In this document: piece after piece, positions 1 through 8,109 of the stretch
Layout: each line of letters starts with the position of its first letter
How positions within the stretch are numbered: position 1 is the stretch's first letter
From: Acidobacteriota bacterium
Lineage (GTDB): Bacteria > Acidobacteriota > Vicinamibacteria > Vicinamibacterales > UBA8438
Reading direction: 5' to 3'
Length of the DNA: 37,135 nucleotides
NCBI GenBank assembly: GCA_021296475.1
Contig: JAGWAJ010000006.1
Coordinates: 12,338-49,472, forward strand
Made by a program: the position numbers and the translations under genes
Notes under the pieces: generated by a model
What the model saw: only the letters and a program-made list of their open reading frames with translations
Databases searched by the model: none
Told to the model about the DNA's origin: nothing

Positions 1-339
1 CGCCGGCCGGGGACCGATCTCGCCGACCTCGAGCTCCGACGCCACGCGCACGACGCCTTCCACGTTGCCGGCTACGGCCAGGGCCAGCTCCACCTCTTCG
101 GGGCGGCGCACGGTCCCGCGGAGCGTCACGACCCCGTCGCGTACCCGGACGTCAATCGGCAGGGGGCCGAGCACGGCGTCGTTGACGAGAGCCGTCCTGA
201 CTCGCACGGCCGTCCGCGCCTCCGTGACCGCCGGCGAGACGGCCGGTGCCGTGCGGGCGCCGCACCCCGCCGCAGCCCCGAGCGACAGCAGCACGAGAAG
301 CGAACAGCGCCAGCCGTGCTCGGAAGGACGGATGCACAT
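1..339 (-). CDS. BON-domain lipoprotein, C-terminus beyond window
   Basis: The 113 visible codons are open from an ATG at 339 to the window edge, so the gene is partial at its 3' end. The protein begins with a short positive region and a hydrophobic stretch ending in AAAGC, a lipobox with Cys26 as the lipidated residue, so it is probably an outer- or inner-membrane-anchored lipoprotein. The following sequence (LPIDVRVRDGVVTLRGTVR, then a conserved V-EGVVRV-S-L-V pattern) is a BON domain, a small fold found in OsmY-like periplasmic proteins and thought to bind membranes or ligands. A TATGAT hexamer lies upstream at 379-384. It is divergent from the polyphosphate phosphotransferase gene. The family call is good; the specific role is unknown. 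Confidence 0.75.
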   Translation of the reverse strand, partial: MCIRPSEHGWRCSLLVLLSLGAAAGCGARTAPAVSPAVTEARTAVRVRTALVNDAVLGPLPIDVRVRDGVVTLRGTVRRPEEVELALAVAGNVEGVVRVASELEVGEIGPRPA

Positions 340-442
340 GGTGGGGCGGAGAGCCTGCTCCTGCCGATGAGAGACGGGATCATACGCGGTTCGAAAGGCG
401 GTAGCGGGCCGGACACGGAAATCGGCGGCGGCGCGGAGGTAG

Positions 443-448
443 TACGAT
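443..448 (+). promoter_or_regulatory. Putative -10 element TACGAT upstream of the PPK2-type gene
   Basis: TACGAT lies 9 nt before the GTG at 458. No Shine-Dalgarno is visible before that GTG. The spacing fits a leaderless or near-leaderless transcript, as at several other genes in this window. No -35 box is evident. Confidence 0.35.
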
Positions 449-457
449 AGGCGCGCC

Positions 458-1987
458 GTGGCCCGCGTGGTCCGATTCCGCGGCCGATGCCTCCGGACCG
501 GTATGTCGAAACCAACCGCGCAGGAACGACCGAGCGACGCGACGGACCAGGCAGTGTCGGACGTGCGCGCGGCGCTGCTCGCGGCGCAGCAGGAGCTGCG
601 CCACGCCGCCGCCGGTCCGGTCATCGTCCTGCTCGTCGGCCCCGAGACGGCCGGCCGCGGCGAGACCGCGGACCTGCTGAACGCGTGGATGGACCCGCGC
701 GGCATCGTCACGCGAGCGTGGGGCAAGCCGTCCGACGAGGAACGGGAGCGTCCTTCGTTCTGGCGCTACTGGCGCACGCTGCCCAGCCGCGGGCAGATCG
801 CGCTGTTCCTCAGCGGCTGGTACGGCCCGCCGCTTCTGGGACGTGCGGAGCGGACCATCGGCAAGCAGGCGTTCGATCGGCGGGTGGCGCGCATCGCCGC
901 CCTCGAGCGGGCGCTGGCCGACGACGGCGCCGTCGTCGTCAAATGCTGGCTGCACGTCGATCACCGCACGCAGCGGGCGCGGCTCGAGTCGCTGGCGTCG
1001 GACCCGCTCCGGCGCTGGCGGGCCGGAAAGTCGCAGAAGCAACGCTTGAACGTCCACCGACGGATCGTCGCGGCCTGGAAGCGAGCCGCCGCCGTCACCG
1101 GCACCGAGCAGACGCCGTGGCACATCATCGACGCGGCGCACCGCCACCACCGCGACCTGGCGGTGGCGACCCGCGTCCTCGAGGGCATCCACGCCGCCCT
1201 CGCGGTTCCCGCGCGGGGGAAGCCGACCCGGCCGGAGCCCGAGCCGGCCGCCGAGGTCTCCGTCGAAGACCACCTCGGGGCGCTCGACCTCTCGCTCTCC
1301 ATCGACCGCGACCGTTCCCGGGCCGAGCTCGAACGGCAGCAGGGCCGGCTCTACCGCGCGCAGCAGCGGGCACGCGAGCGCGGCGTGTCGACCGTCGTCG
1401 TCTTCGAGGGGTGGGACGCGGGGGGCAAGGGCGGAGCCATCCGCCGCGCCACGGCGGCGCTCGACGCCCGCTATTACCGCGTCATCCCGATCGCGGCGCC
1501 GACCGACGAGGAGCTCGCCCACCACTACCTGTGGCGCTTCTGGCGTCACCTCGCGCGCGCGGGCCAGATCGTGATCTTCGACCGGAGTTGGTACGGCCGA
1601 GTGCTGGTGGAGCGGGTGGAGAAGCTCGCCCGCCCCTCCGAGTGGCAGCGCGCCTACCACGAGATCCAGCATTTCGAGGAGCAGCTCGTCGAGCACGGCA
1701 CCGTCGTCGTGAAGTTCTGGCTCCACATCAGCCGGGACGAGCAGCTCCGGCGCTTTCGCGAGCGGGAGCGGAGGTCGTACAAGCGCTGGAAGATCACCGA
1801 CGAGGACTGGCGGAACCGCAGGAAGTGGAAGGCCTACGCCGCCGCGGTCAACGAGATGGTGGCGCGTACTTCCACGCGCCGCGCGCCGTGGACCCTGGTC
1901 GAGGGAAACGACAAGCGGTTCGCGCGGCTGAAGGTGGTGCGGACGATGGCCGATCGCCTCAAGCGCGCCGTGCCACCGCCCGGCTGA
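458..1987 (+). CDS. pap: Polyphosphate:AMP phosphotransferase (two-domain PPK2 family)
   Basis: Predicted to transfer phosphate from polyphosphate to AMP giving ADP, in the cytosol (class II PPK2). Two tandem PPK2 domains are visible. The N-terminal one has a degenerate P-loop (GPETAGRGET, about residues 61-70) and FLSGWYG. The C-terminal one has the full set: FEGWDAGGKGG (about 316-326), a lid-like DEELAHHYLWRFWRH region and FDRSWYGR (about 374). From family knowledge, the C-terminal copy is expected to be the active one. The 509-residue length matches two-domain members. The start is uncertain: GTG458 sits 9 nt after a TACGAT hexamer and may be leaderless, while ATG503 would give 494 residues but has no ribosome-binding site. 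It converges on recO with only a 24-nt gap. Confidence 0.88.
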   Translation: MARVVRFRGRCLRTGMSKPTAQERPSDATDQAVSDVRAALLAAQQELRHAAAGPVIVLLVGPETAGRGETADLLNAWMDPRGIVTRAWGKPSDEERERPSFWRYWRTLPSRGQIALFLSGWYGPPLLGRAERTIGKQAFDRRVARIAALERALADDGAVVVKCWLHVDHRTQRARLESLASDPLRRWRAGKSQKQRLNVHRRIVAAWKRAAAVTGTEQTPWHIIDAAHRHHRDLAVATRVLEGIHAALAVPARGKPTRPEPEPAAEVSVEDHLGALDLSLSIDRDRSRAELERQQGRLYRAQQRARERGVSTVVVFEGWDAGGKGGAIRRATAALDARYYRVIPIAAPTDEELAHHYLWRFWRHLARAGQIVIFDRSWYGRVLVERVEKLARPSEWQRAYHEIQHFEEQLVEHGTVVVKFWLHISRDEQLRRFRERERRSYKRWKITDEDWRNRRKWKAYAAAVNEMVARTSTRRAPWTLVEGNDKRFARLKVVRTMADRLKRAVPPPG

Positions 1988-2011
1988 CCGCGCTCGGGCG
2001 ACCGCGCCCGG

Positions 2012-2800
2012 TCACCGCCCGGCCGGGCCGGCTTCGGCCTCGGGGGCGCCGAAGGCGGCGGCGAGCTCCCGCACCACGCGCGCCGACTTCAGCTCCTTGT
2101 CGAGGTGCGCCGCGAGCAGTCGGCGATGGGCGGCGGCCAGCTCGCGTTCGGCCCGGGCGGGCAGCGCCACGTCCGACAAGCTCTGCGGGGGCGCGGTCCG
2201 TGCCGCGAGGAGAAACGCCATCGCTTCGCCGGAGAGGGGCGCCCCCTCCGCCGGCGCGGCGCAGCGCGCGCAGAGCAGACCCTCGAGTCGGGGCGCGAGC
2301 CGGACCGTGCCGCCGGCCAGCGTGCCGCCGCAGCGCCGGCACGCGGTCAGCGACGGGTACACCCCCTGCAGGCGCAGCAGCCAGTACTCGAAGTAGCGGG
2401 CGAGACGTTCCACCGGCGCGCCGCCGGCGAGGGCCTCGGCCACGGCCGCGCCGAGGCGGAACAGGCGGTCGTTCGGATCCGCCTCCGGCGCCCACTCGTC
2501 GATCAGCTCCGCGAAGTAGCTGACGTGGAGGAGCGCCTCGGCGCTGCCGCTCGTCAGCGGCGACGAGAGCGGCTCGACCTGGCGCAGGCGAACCAGCTCG
2601 CGCCGCTCGTTCTCGAAGTAGGTCGTGCGCACGCGGGTGAGCGGCTCCAGGCCCCCGCCGAAACGGGATCGCGGGCGGCGTGCGCCCCTTGCGACTCCGC
2701 GCCGCTTGCCCCGGTCGGCGGTCAGGAACACCACGATCCGGTCCGCCTCGCCCAGCTTGTAGGTGCGCAGCACCAGCGCGTCCGCAGTGTGCAGCGGCAT
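2012..2800 (-). CDS. recO: DNA repair protein RecO
   Basis: RecO loads RecA onto SSB-coated single-stranded DNA together with RecR in gap repair. The 262-residue protein starts with the typical TADALVLRTYKLGEADRIVV of the OB-fold domain and continues with GVARGARRPRSRFGG-LEPL. The helical domain carries a CRRC ... CARC zinc-binding set (CxxC spaced about 25 residues apart), which many RecO proteins have. Length is normal for the family. It is the last gene of the minus-strand cluster, 55 nt after mgtE, and converges on the polyphosphate phosphotransferase gene. Confidence 0.93.
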   Translation of the reverse strand: MPLHTADALVLRTYKLGEADRIVVFLTADRGKRRGVARGARRPRSRFGGGLEPLTRVRTTYFENERRELVRLRQVEPLSSPLTSGSAEALLHVSYFAELIDEWAPEADPNDRLFRLGAAVAEALAGGAPVERLARYFEYWLLRLQGVYPSLTACRRCGGTLAGGTVRLAPRLEGLLCARCAAPAEGAPLSGEAMAFLLAARTAPPQSLSDVALPARAERELAAAHRRLLAAHLDKELKSARVVRELAAAFGAPEAEAGPAGR

Positions 2801-2855
2801 CCGCCCCCGCGGGCCGGCCTCTCCGCGACCGCCCGCGCCCCCATTCTACGGCCCG

Positions 2856-4217
2856 CTACAGGTAGCGAATGAAGAACGTCGCCAGCCCGAGGAAGGCAAA
2901 GAAGCCGAACACGTCGGTGAGCGTCGTGATGAAGACCGCCGAGGCCAGGGCCGGGTCGACCTTGAGCGCGCGAAGCGAAATCGGTATCAGGGTCGCAGCG
3001 AACGCGGCGACGATCAGGTTGATGACCATCGCCAGCGCCAGGATGCCGCCGAAGTACGGGTTGCCCACCACCCACCAGGCGATGCCGGCCCCGGCCGCGC
3101 CGAACACCAGCCCGTTGGCCAGTCCGACCAGGGTCTCCTTGCCGAGCGCCCGCCGGGTGTTGCCCCAGGTGAGCTCGCCGAGCGCTATCCCGCGGACGAT
3201 CACGGTCAACGTCTGGGTGGCCGCGTTGCCGCCCATGCTGGCGACGATGGTCATGAATGCGGCCAGCGCCACCACCCGGTCGATGGTCGCCTCGAACCGC
3301 TGCACGACAAGCGCCGCCAGCGCCGCCGTCGCCAGGTTGACGGCGAGCCACGGCAGCCGCTTGCGCCACGCCTCGAACGGTGATGTCGCGACGTGCTCGT
3401 CCGCCGAGACGCCGGCGAGCCGCAGGATGTCCTCCGTCGCCTCGTCCTTGATGACGTCGATGACGTCGTCGACGGTGATGATGCCGGCCAGCTTGTTCTC
3501 CCCGTCCACCACCGGTATGGCCAGCAGGTTGTAGTCCGCCACCTCGCGGGCCACGTCCTCCTGATCGGTGTCCACCCGGGCGCGGATCAGCTCGGTCGTC
3601 ATGATCCGCTTGAGGGGGGTCTCGGGAGACACGAGCAGCAGCCGTCGCAGCGAGACCACGCCCACGAGGTGCCGCCGCTCGTCGACGACGTAGAGATAGA
3701 ACACCATCTCGACGTCGCGGGACCCCTGGAGCGCCTGAATCGCCTCGCCCGCCGTCAGATCCTCCGACAGGGCGAAGACCTCCGGGTTCATGATGCGACC
3801 GGCGGTCCGATCTTCGTATTCCAGGAGGTGCTGGACCTCGCCCGACTCCTTCTGGCGCATCAGCTCGAGGACGCTCGCGGACAGCTCCTCGGGAAGCTGG
3901 TCGATCAGGGCGGCGGCGTCGTCGGAGGGAAGCACCGGAAAGAGGCGCGCGAGCTCCTCGGCCGGGCGGTCGACGAGCAACGCCGCCCCGACCTCGCGGT
4001 CGAGCTCGGTGAGCGCCTCCATCGCGAGGCGGCTGTTGTGGCCGAGCAGGGTCTCGAAAGCGGACCGACGTTCGAGGGGCCGCAGGTCGCCGAGGACCTC
4101 AGCGAGATCCGCGGGGTGCTGCTTCTGCAGGAGATTCAGCAGGTTGGCGGTCGCACCAATCCGCTGCAGTCGCTTGACTGAATCGAGCACGACGTCGAGT
4201 CGACGGAGGGGCGGCAT
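2856..4217 (-). CDS. mgtE: Magnesium transporter MgtE
   Basis: A 453-residue Mg2+ channel/transporter of the inner membrane. Domain order is standard: an N-terminal helical MgtE_N domain (about 1-130, with KQHPADLAEVLGDL), two CBS domains (about 135-255; RIMNPEVFALSEDLTAGEA and RIMTTELIRARVDTDQEDV), then five membrane segments. The membrane part contains the GGNAATQT motif and PISLRALKVDPALASAVF followed by TTLTDVFGF, whose Asp lies in the ion pore in known structures. Gating by cytosolic Mg2+ through the N and CBS domains is known for the family. It follows era with a 111-nt gap, so it may have its own promoter. It precedes recO. Confidence 0.95.
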   Translation of the reverse strand: MPPLRRLDVVLDSVKRLQRIGATANLLNLLQKQHPADLAEVLGDLRPLERRSAFETLLGHNSRLAMEALTELDREVGAALLVDRPAEELARLFPVLPSDDAAALIDQLPEELSASVLELMRQKESGEVQHLLEYEDRTAGRIMNPEVFALSEDLTAGEAIQALQGSRDVEMVFYLYVVDERRHLVGVVSLRRLLLVSPETPLKRIMTTELIRARVDTDQEDVAREVADYNLLAIPVVDGENKLAGIITVDDVIDVIKDEATEDILRLAGVSADEHVATSPFEAWRKRLPWLAVNLATAALAALVVQRFEATIDRVVALAAFMTIVASMGGNAATQTLTVIVRGIALGELTWGNTRRALGKETLVGLANGLVFGAAGAGIAWWVVGNPYFGGILALAMVINLIVAAFAATLIPISLRALKVDPALASAVFITTLTDVFGFFAFLGLATFFIRYL

Positions 4218-4328
4218 GATCGTGACCGGGGAGCGGCGTGTGCCCCGCCAGCGCCCGGACAGGTGTGGGTCGTTGTCCCACGTCTTCGGTCATCTGACGC
4301 CCCGATTGTACCACGGCCGGAGCGCGGC

Positions 4329-5333
4329 TCAGCCCTGCAGGCCGAGATCGCGCAGCGCCCGCGGGCTCTCCCGCCACCCTTCGCGGACCCGGACATGCAG
4401 GTCGAGGTAGACCCGCGCGCCGAAGAAGCGCTCCAGCTCGACCCGCGCCTCGCTGCCGATCTGCTTGAGCCGCGCACCGGAGCGGCCGATCACGATGGGC
4501 TTGTGCGACGGCCGCTCCACCACGATCGAGCAGTAGAGCCGCAGGAGCCCGCCGATCCGGGGTCCGGCGAGAGCGCGGGCCGCACCGTCGCCCCCGCGCT
4601 CGCCCTCGGCCGCGGCCTCGGCGTCCGGCCTCGCCGTCTCCTCCTCGAAGCGATCGACGACGACGGCGGTCGAGAATGGCAGCTCGGCCCGCGTGTGGTG
4701 CAGCACCTTCTCTCGTACCGTCTCCGCCACCAGCACGCGCTCCGGCTGGTCGGTGAGGTAGTCGTCCGGATAGAGCGGCTCCCCGTCGGGCAGCTCGTCG
4801 AGGATGACGGCCTCGAGGCGGGAGACGCCGTCGCCGGTGAGGGCGGAGAGCGGCACGATGGCTGCGAAATCCCGCTGCTCCCGGTAGTGGTCGATGAGCG
4901 GAAGGAGCCGCGGCTTGGCCATCCGGTCGATCTTGTTGAGGGCGAGGACCACCGGCGTCCGGACGCCGTCGAGGAGCCCGAGCACGAACCGGTCGCCTGC
5001 GCCCGGCGGAACGGAGGCGTCGAGCACGACGACGATCACGTCCACCTCGGTGATGGTCGAGACCGCGAGATCCACCATGCGGACGTTCATGCGGTGCAGC
5101 GGGCGGTGAATGCCCGGCGTGTCGACGAACACGATCTGGCCCCGACCGGACCCGCCCGCGACCGCGCCGTCGCCCGCGTCCTCGCCGGCAACGTTCTTGA
5201 CGCCGAGGATGCGGGTCCGGGTGGTCTGCGGCGTGCCCGCCACGATCGCGACCTTGGTCCCGATCAGCCGGTTGAGCAGGGTCGACTTGCCCGCGTTCGG
5301 CCGCCCGATGAGCGATGCGACCCCGCACCTCAT
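4329..5333 (-). CDS. era: GTPase Era (ribosome maturation)
   Basis: Era binds the 3' end of 16S rRNA and assists 30S assembly. Visible G motifs: GRPNAGKST (G1), DTPGIH (G3), NKIDR (G4) and SAL (G5). The C-terminal KH domain has KPIVIGRSGARLKQIG. The chosen ATG at 5333 overlaps the upstream corC-like stop as ATGA, implying translational coupling; the frame is open farther upstream, but that would overlap the neighbour. At 334 residues it is about 30 longer than usual. One insertion follows GVKNVAGED (Gly/Asp-rich, before the switch II DTPG). Another, of roughly 30 Glu/Ala/Gly-rich residues, precedes the conserved LYCSIVVERPSHK strand. Confidence 0.95.
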   Translation of the reverse strand: MRCGVASLIGRPNAGKSTLLNRLIGTKVAIVAGTPQTTRTRILGVKNVAGEDAGDGAVAGGSGRGQIVFVDTPGIHRPLHRMNVRMVDLAVSTITEVDVIVVVLDASVPPGAGDRFVLGLLDGVRTPVVLALNKIDRMAKPRLLPLIDHYREQRDFAAIVPLSALTGDGVSRLEAVILDELPDGEPLYPDDYLTDQPERVLVAETVREKVLHHTRAELPFSTAVVVDRFEEETARPDAEAAAEGERGGDGAARALAGPRIGGLLRLYCSIVVERPSHKPIVIGRSGARLKQIGSEARVELERFFGARVYLDLHVRVREGWRESPRALRDLGLQG

Positions 5334-6589
5334 TTGGCTTCCGGCGCCGCGCCGCCCCGACGGATGCGGACGCGCCGCACGCGGCGGCGCTCCGCCTCGA
5401 CCACCTCGATGCACAGGCCGTCCGCATCGAACGTCTCTCCCGCGTGGGGGACGCGTCCGAGCCGGGAGAGCACGTAGCCCGCCACCGTCTCGAAGCCCTG
5501 CGGCTCGATCGCCGCGTCTAGCGGCCGGCTCATGTCGTCTACGCTGACCCCGCCGGCGAACAGGAACGTCCCGTCGCCTTCGTCGATGATCGGCTCGTCC
5601 TCCTCCCGATCGTACTCGTCGCGGATCTCGCCGACGATCTCCTCGAGCAGATCCTCGATGGTCACGAGGCCTGCCGTGCCGCCGTACTCGTCGTGCACGA
5701 TCGCGCTCTGGACCCGTTCGGCCTGCAGCTCCTTGAGCAGCTCCGCGACCCGCTTCGTCTCCGGCACCGTATGGGCGGGCCGGAGCAGCCGCTCGACGAT
5801 GCGTTCGCTCCCCGACGCGTCGGTCAGCCCGACGAGGTCGCGCACGACAACGAACCCGAGGATGGTATCCAGACTGTCCTGGTACACCGGCAGCCGGGAG
5901 TAGCGCTCCTCGGCGAAGCGTGCGCGCAACTCGTCGAGGGTCGCCGTCGAGCGGACCGCAACAATGTCCGGGCGCGGGGTCATCACCTCACGCACGAGCG
6001 TGTCGCCGAACTCGACGACCGACTGCAGCAGCTCGCGCTCGTCCTGCTCCTCGGCCGCGGCGCGCCCCGCCGCCGGCGGCTCCTCGCCGCCCGCGGAGCC
6101 CGGAGCGCCGTTGCCGTCGACGGCCTCCGAACGGTAGCCGATGCCCTGCAGGAGACCGACGAGCGCCTCGCTCAACGGACGGACCGGCCGCACCGCGCGC
6201 TCGAACGACGGGAGCAGCAGGACCAGCACTCCTTCCGGATCGCGACGGACGAGAAGCAGTGGGACGAGTTGCCCGCATACCACGGCGGCGACGGCCAGGG
6301 CCCCGGCGACGATGCCCGCCGAGACGAGCCCGTCACCGCCGGCGACGAGCAGCGACACCCCCGCCGCGAGGGACACCGTCAGCACCTGGAGCAGCCGAAC
6401 GGGGACGAACAGGCGGGCCGGATCGTCCAGGTAGCCGAGCCGCTCGAGCGCGCGCCCCCGCTCCGCGCTCAGCCGCAGCGGCAGGCGCATCAGGGCGGTG
6501 AACGCGGCGTCCACGGTGCCCAGATAGGCGAGGACGCAGGCGAGCAGGAAGAGCGCGAAGCTCTCGACGACCAGCGTGTAGGGGATCAC
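5330..6589 (-). CDS. CNNM/CorC-type hemolysin-family membrane protein with CBS pair
   Basis: A 419-residue membrane protein. The N-terminal part (about 1-185) is a DUF21/CNNM-like transmembrane domain. A CBS pair follows (about 205-325), starting at the typical REVMTPRPDIVAV and containing EEIVGEIRDEYD just after it. The C-terminus is a CorC_HlyC domain (about 335-415). Such proteins are linked to Mg2+/Co2+ transport or efflux; older names are HlyC/CorC, YfjD or TlyC-like, and hemolysin function is doubtful. Both ends are coupled to neighbours: the start overlaps ybeY's stop (ATGA at 6586-6589) and the stop overlaps era's start. The ybeY-corC-era order is common in bacteria. Confidence 0.9.
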   Translation of the reverse strand: MIPYTLVVESFALFLLACVLAYLGTVDAAFTALMRLPLRLSAERGRALERLGYLDDPARLFVPVRLLQVLTVSLAAGVSLLVAGGDGLVSAGIVAGALAVAAVVCGQLVPLLLVRRDPEGVLVLLLPSFERAVRPVRPLSEALVGLLQGIGYRSEAVDGNGAPGSAGGEEPPAAGRAAAEEQDERELLQSVVEFGDTLVREVMTPRPDIVAVRSTATLDELRARFAEERYSRLPVYQDSLDTILGFVVVRDLVGLTDASGSERIVERLLRPAHTVPETKRVAELLKELQAERVQSAIVHDEYGGTAGLVTIEDLLEEIVGEIRDEYDREEDEPIIDEGDGTFLFAGGVSVDDMSRPLDAAIEPQGFETVAGYVLSRLGRVPHAGETFDADGLCIEVVEAERRRVRRVRIRRGGAAPEAK

Positions 6590-7032
6590 GCGATCCCCCC
6601 CTTCTTTCGGAGCCGGCGCTCGAAGCGGACCATCTCGCCGTCGTCGCGCGTGTGGTCGTAGCCCAGCAGGTGCAGCAGCCCGTGGAGCGCCAGCCGGCGC
6701 AACTCGGTCTCGAGCGGCTCACCGGCGTCGCGCGCCTGCCGGCGGGCGCCGCCGGTGGCGATGCCGATATGGCCCAGGCCGCGGGGCGCACCGCGCGGCG
6801 CGCGCCCGCCGGCGGGGGCGGCCGGAAAGGCGAGCACGTCGGTCGCCCGGTCGATCCCGCGGTAGCGCTGGTTGAGGGCGCGCATCTTGCGGTCTCCGAC
6901 CAGCGCTACCGCCACGTCGCCGCGGGCCGCCCGCGGAGCGCACCGCTCCAGCCAGGGGCCGACCGCATCGGCGGCAAGGGGCCGCCCGCGTCCGTCCGTG
7001 GCCACGACGCGCAGCACGCGGTCGCCGGTCAC
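6586..7032 (-). CDS. ybeY: Endoribonuclease YbeY (rRNA maturation factor)
   Basis: YbeY is a zinc-dependent endoribonuclease for 16S rRNA 3' processing and ribosome quality control. The defining H-G-x-L-H-L-x-G-Y-D-H motif is present as HGLLHLLGYDH near residue 117, supplying the three zinc-binding His. Upstream is the family signature NQRYRGIDRATDVLAFP. At 148 residues it is of normal size, with an Arg/Gly-rich loop before the motif. The start is a GTG at 7032. The stop overlaps the corC-like start. It follows the phoH-like gene by 51 nt, the common phoH-ybeY pairing. Confidence 0.93.
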   Translation of the reverse strand: MTGDRVLRVVATDGRGRPLAADAVGPWLERCAPRAARGDVAVALVGDRKMRALNQRYRGIDRATDVLAFPAAPAGGRAPRGAPRGLGHIGIATGGARRQARDAGEPLETELRRLALHGLLHLLGYDHTRDDGEMVRFERRLRKKGGIA

Positions 7033-7083
7033 GACGCGAGCCGTCTCCCCGTCCGCGAACTGTCGGGATCGGGGTCCGGGTCG

Positions 7084-8094
7084 TCAGTTGTCATGGGAAG
7101 CACGATCCGTGCACGCCTCGTAGGCCTTCACAATGCGCTGCACCAGGGGATGCCGGACGACGTCGCGGTCGTCGAAGCGGACGAGCGCCACTCCGCTGAC
7201 GGCGCGCAGGACCGAGATGGCGTCCACCAGGCCCGAGGTACGGCCCGGCGGCAGGTCGATCTGCGTGATGTCGCCGGTGACCACCGCCTTCGATCCGAAC
7301 CCGAGGCGCGTCAGGAACATCTTCATCTGCTCGCGGGTCGTGTTCTGCGCCTCGTCGAGAACGACGAAGGCGTCGTTCAGGGTCCGCCCGCGCATGAAGG
7401 CGATCGGTGCGATCTCGATCACCCCGCGCTCGATCAGACGCCCCACCTTGTCGCCGTCCAGCATGTCGTAGAGGGCATCGTAGAGCGGCCGCAGATAGGG
7501 ATTCACCTTCTCCTGAAGATCGCCGGGCAGGAAGCCCAGCTTCTCTCCCGCCTCGACCGCGGGCCGCGCCAGGATGATCCGGCTCACCCGCTTCGCGGTC
7601 AGGAACGCCACGGCCTGCGCCATCGCGAGGTAGGTCTTCCCCGTGCCCGCCGGTCCGACCCCGAAGACCACGTCGTAGCGCTCGATGGCGTCCCGGTAGC
7701 GCCGCTGGTTGACCGTCTTCGGCGTGACGTGCCGCTTGTCGGACGCACGGACCGGCCCCTGCGCGAAGTAGTCGCGCAGATCGACCCCCGCATCGTCCTC
7801 GACGAGCTGGGAGACCCTCCGCAGGTCGTCACGGGAGAAGTGATACCCCTCCCGGAGCAGCCCCGCGAGCTGGTCGATCACCCGCTCGGTACGGGCCACG
7901 CTGGGGGCGTCGCCGCTCACGAGAATATCGTGCCCGTCGGTCCGGATCCGGACATCGAACAGGTGCTCGATCTGCTTGAGGTTCTCGTCGCGGGAACCAA
8001 AGAGAGCCTCGACCCCTTCGTCGGGGATCGGGATCTTCACGAGGGACGGCGTGGCTATCGGGATCTCCCCTACCGCTGCCGGATTGTTTACCAA
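7084..8094 (-). CDS. PhoH-like ATPase
   Basis: A 336-residue PhoH family P-loop ATPase/putative RNA helicase-like protein. It has Walker A (GPAGTGKTYLA, near residue 140), Walker B (VVLDEAQNTT), and the family stretches AGEKLGFLPGDLQEKVNPYLRPLYDAL and VTGDITQIDLP. The N-terminal 120 residues contain a KH-like segment (LFDVRIRTDGHDILVSG). In bacteria this gene usually precedes ybeY, as here, which suggests a role in RNA metabolism. The start is uncertain: the farthest choice is a TTG at 8094, 15 nt after the aspS stop, without a good Shine-Dalgarno. Confidence 0.88.
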   Translation of the reverse strand: MVNNPAAVGEIPIATPSLVKIPIPDEGVEALFGSRDENLKQIEHLFDVRIRTDGHDILVSGDAPSVARTERVIDQLAGLLREGYHFSRDDLRRVSQLVEDDAGVDLRDYFAQGPVRASDKRHVTPKTVNQRRYRDAIERYDVVFGVGPAGTGKTYLAMAQAVAFLTAKRVSRIILARPAVEAGEKLGFLPGDLQEKVNPYLRPLYDALYDMLDGDKVGRLIERGVIEIAPIAFMRGRTLNDAFVVLDEAQNTTREQMKMFLTRLGFGSKAVVTGDITQIDLPPGRTSGLVDAISVLRAVSGVALVRFDDRDVVRHPLVQRIVKAYEACTDRASHDN

Positions 8095-8109
8095 GCTTTC
8101 GACGGGCGG

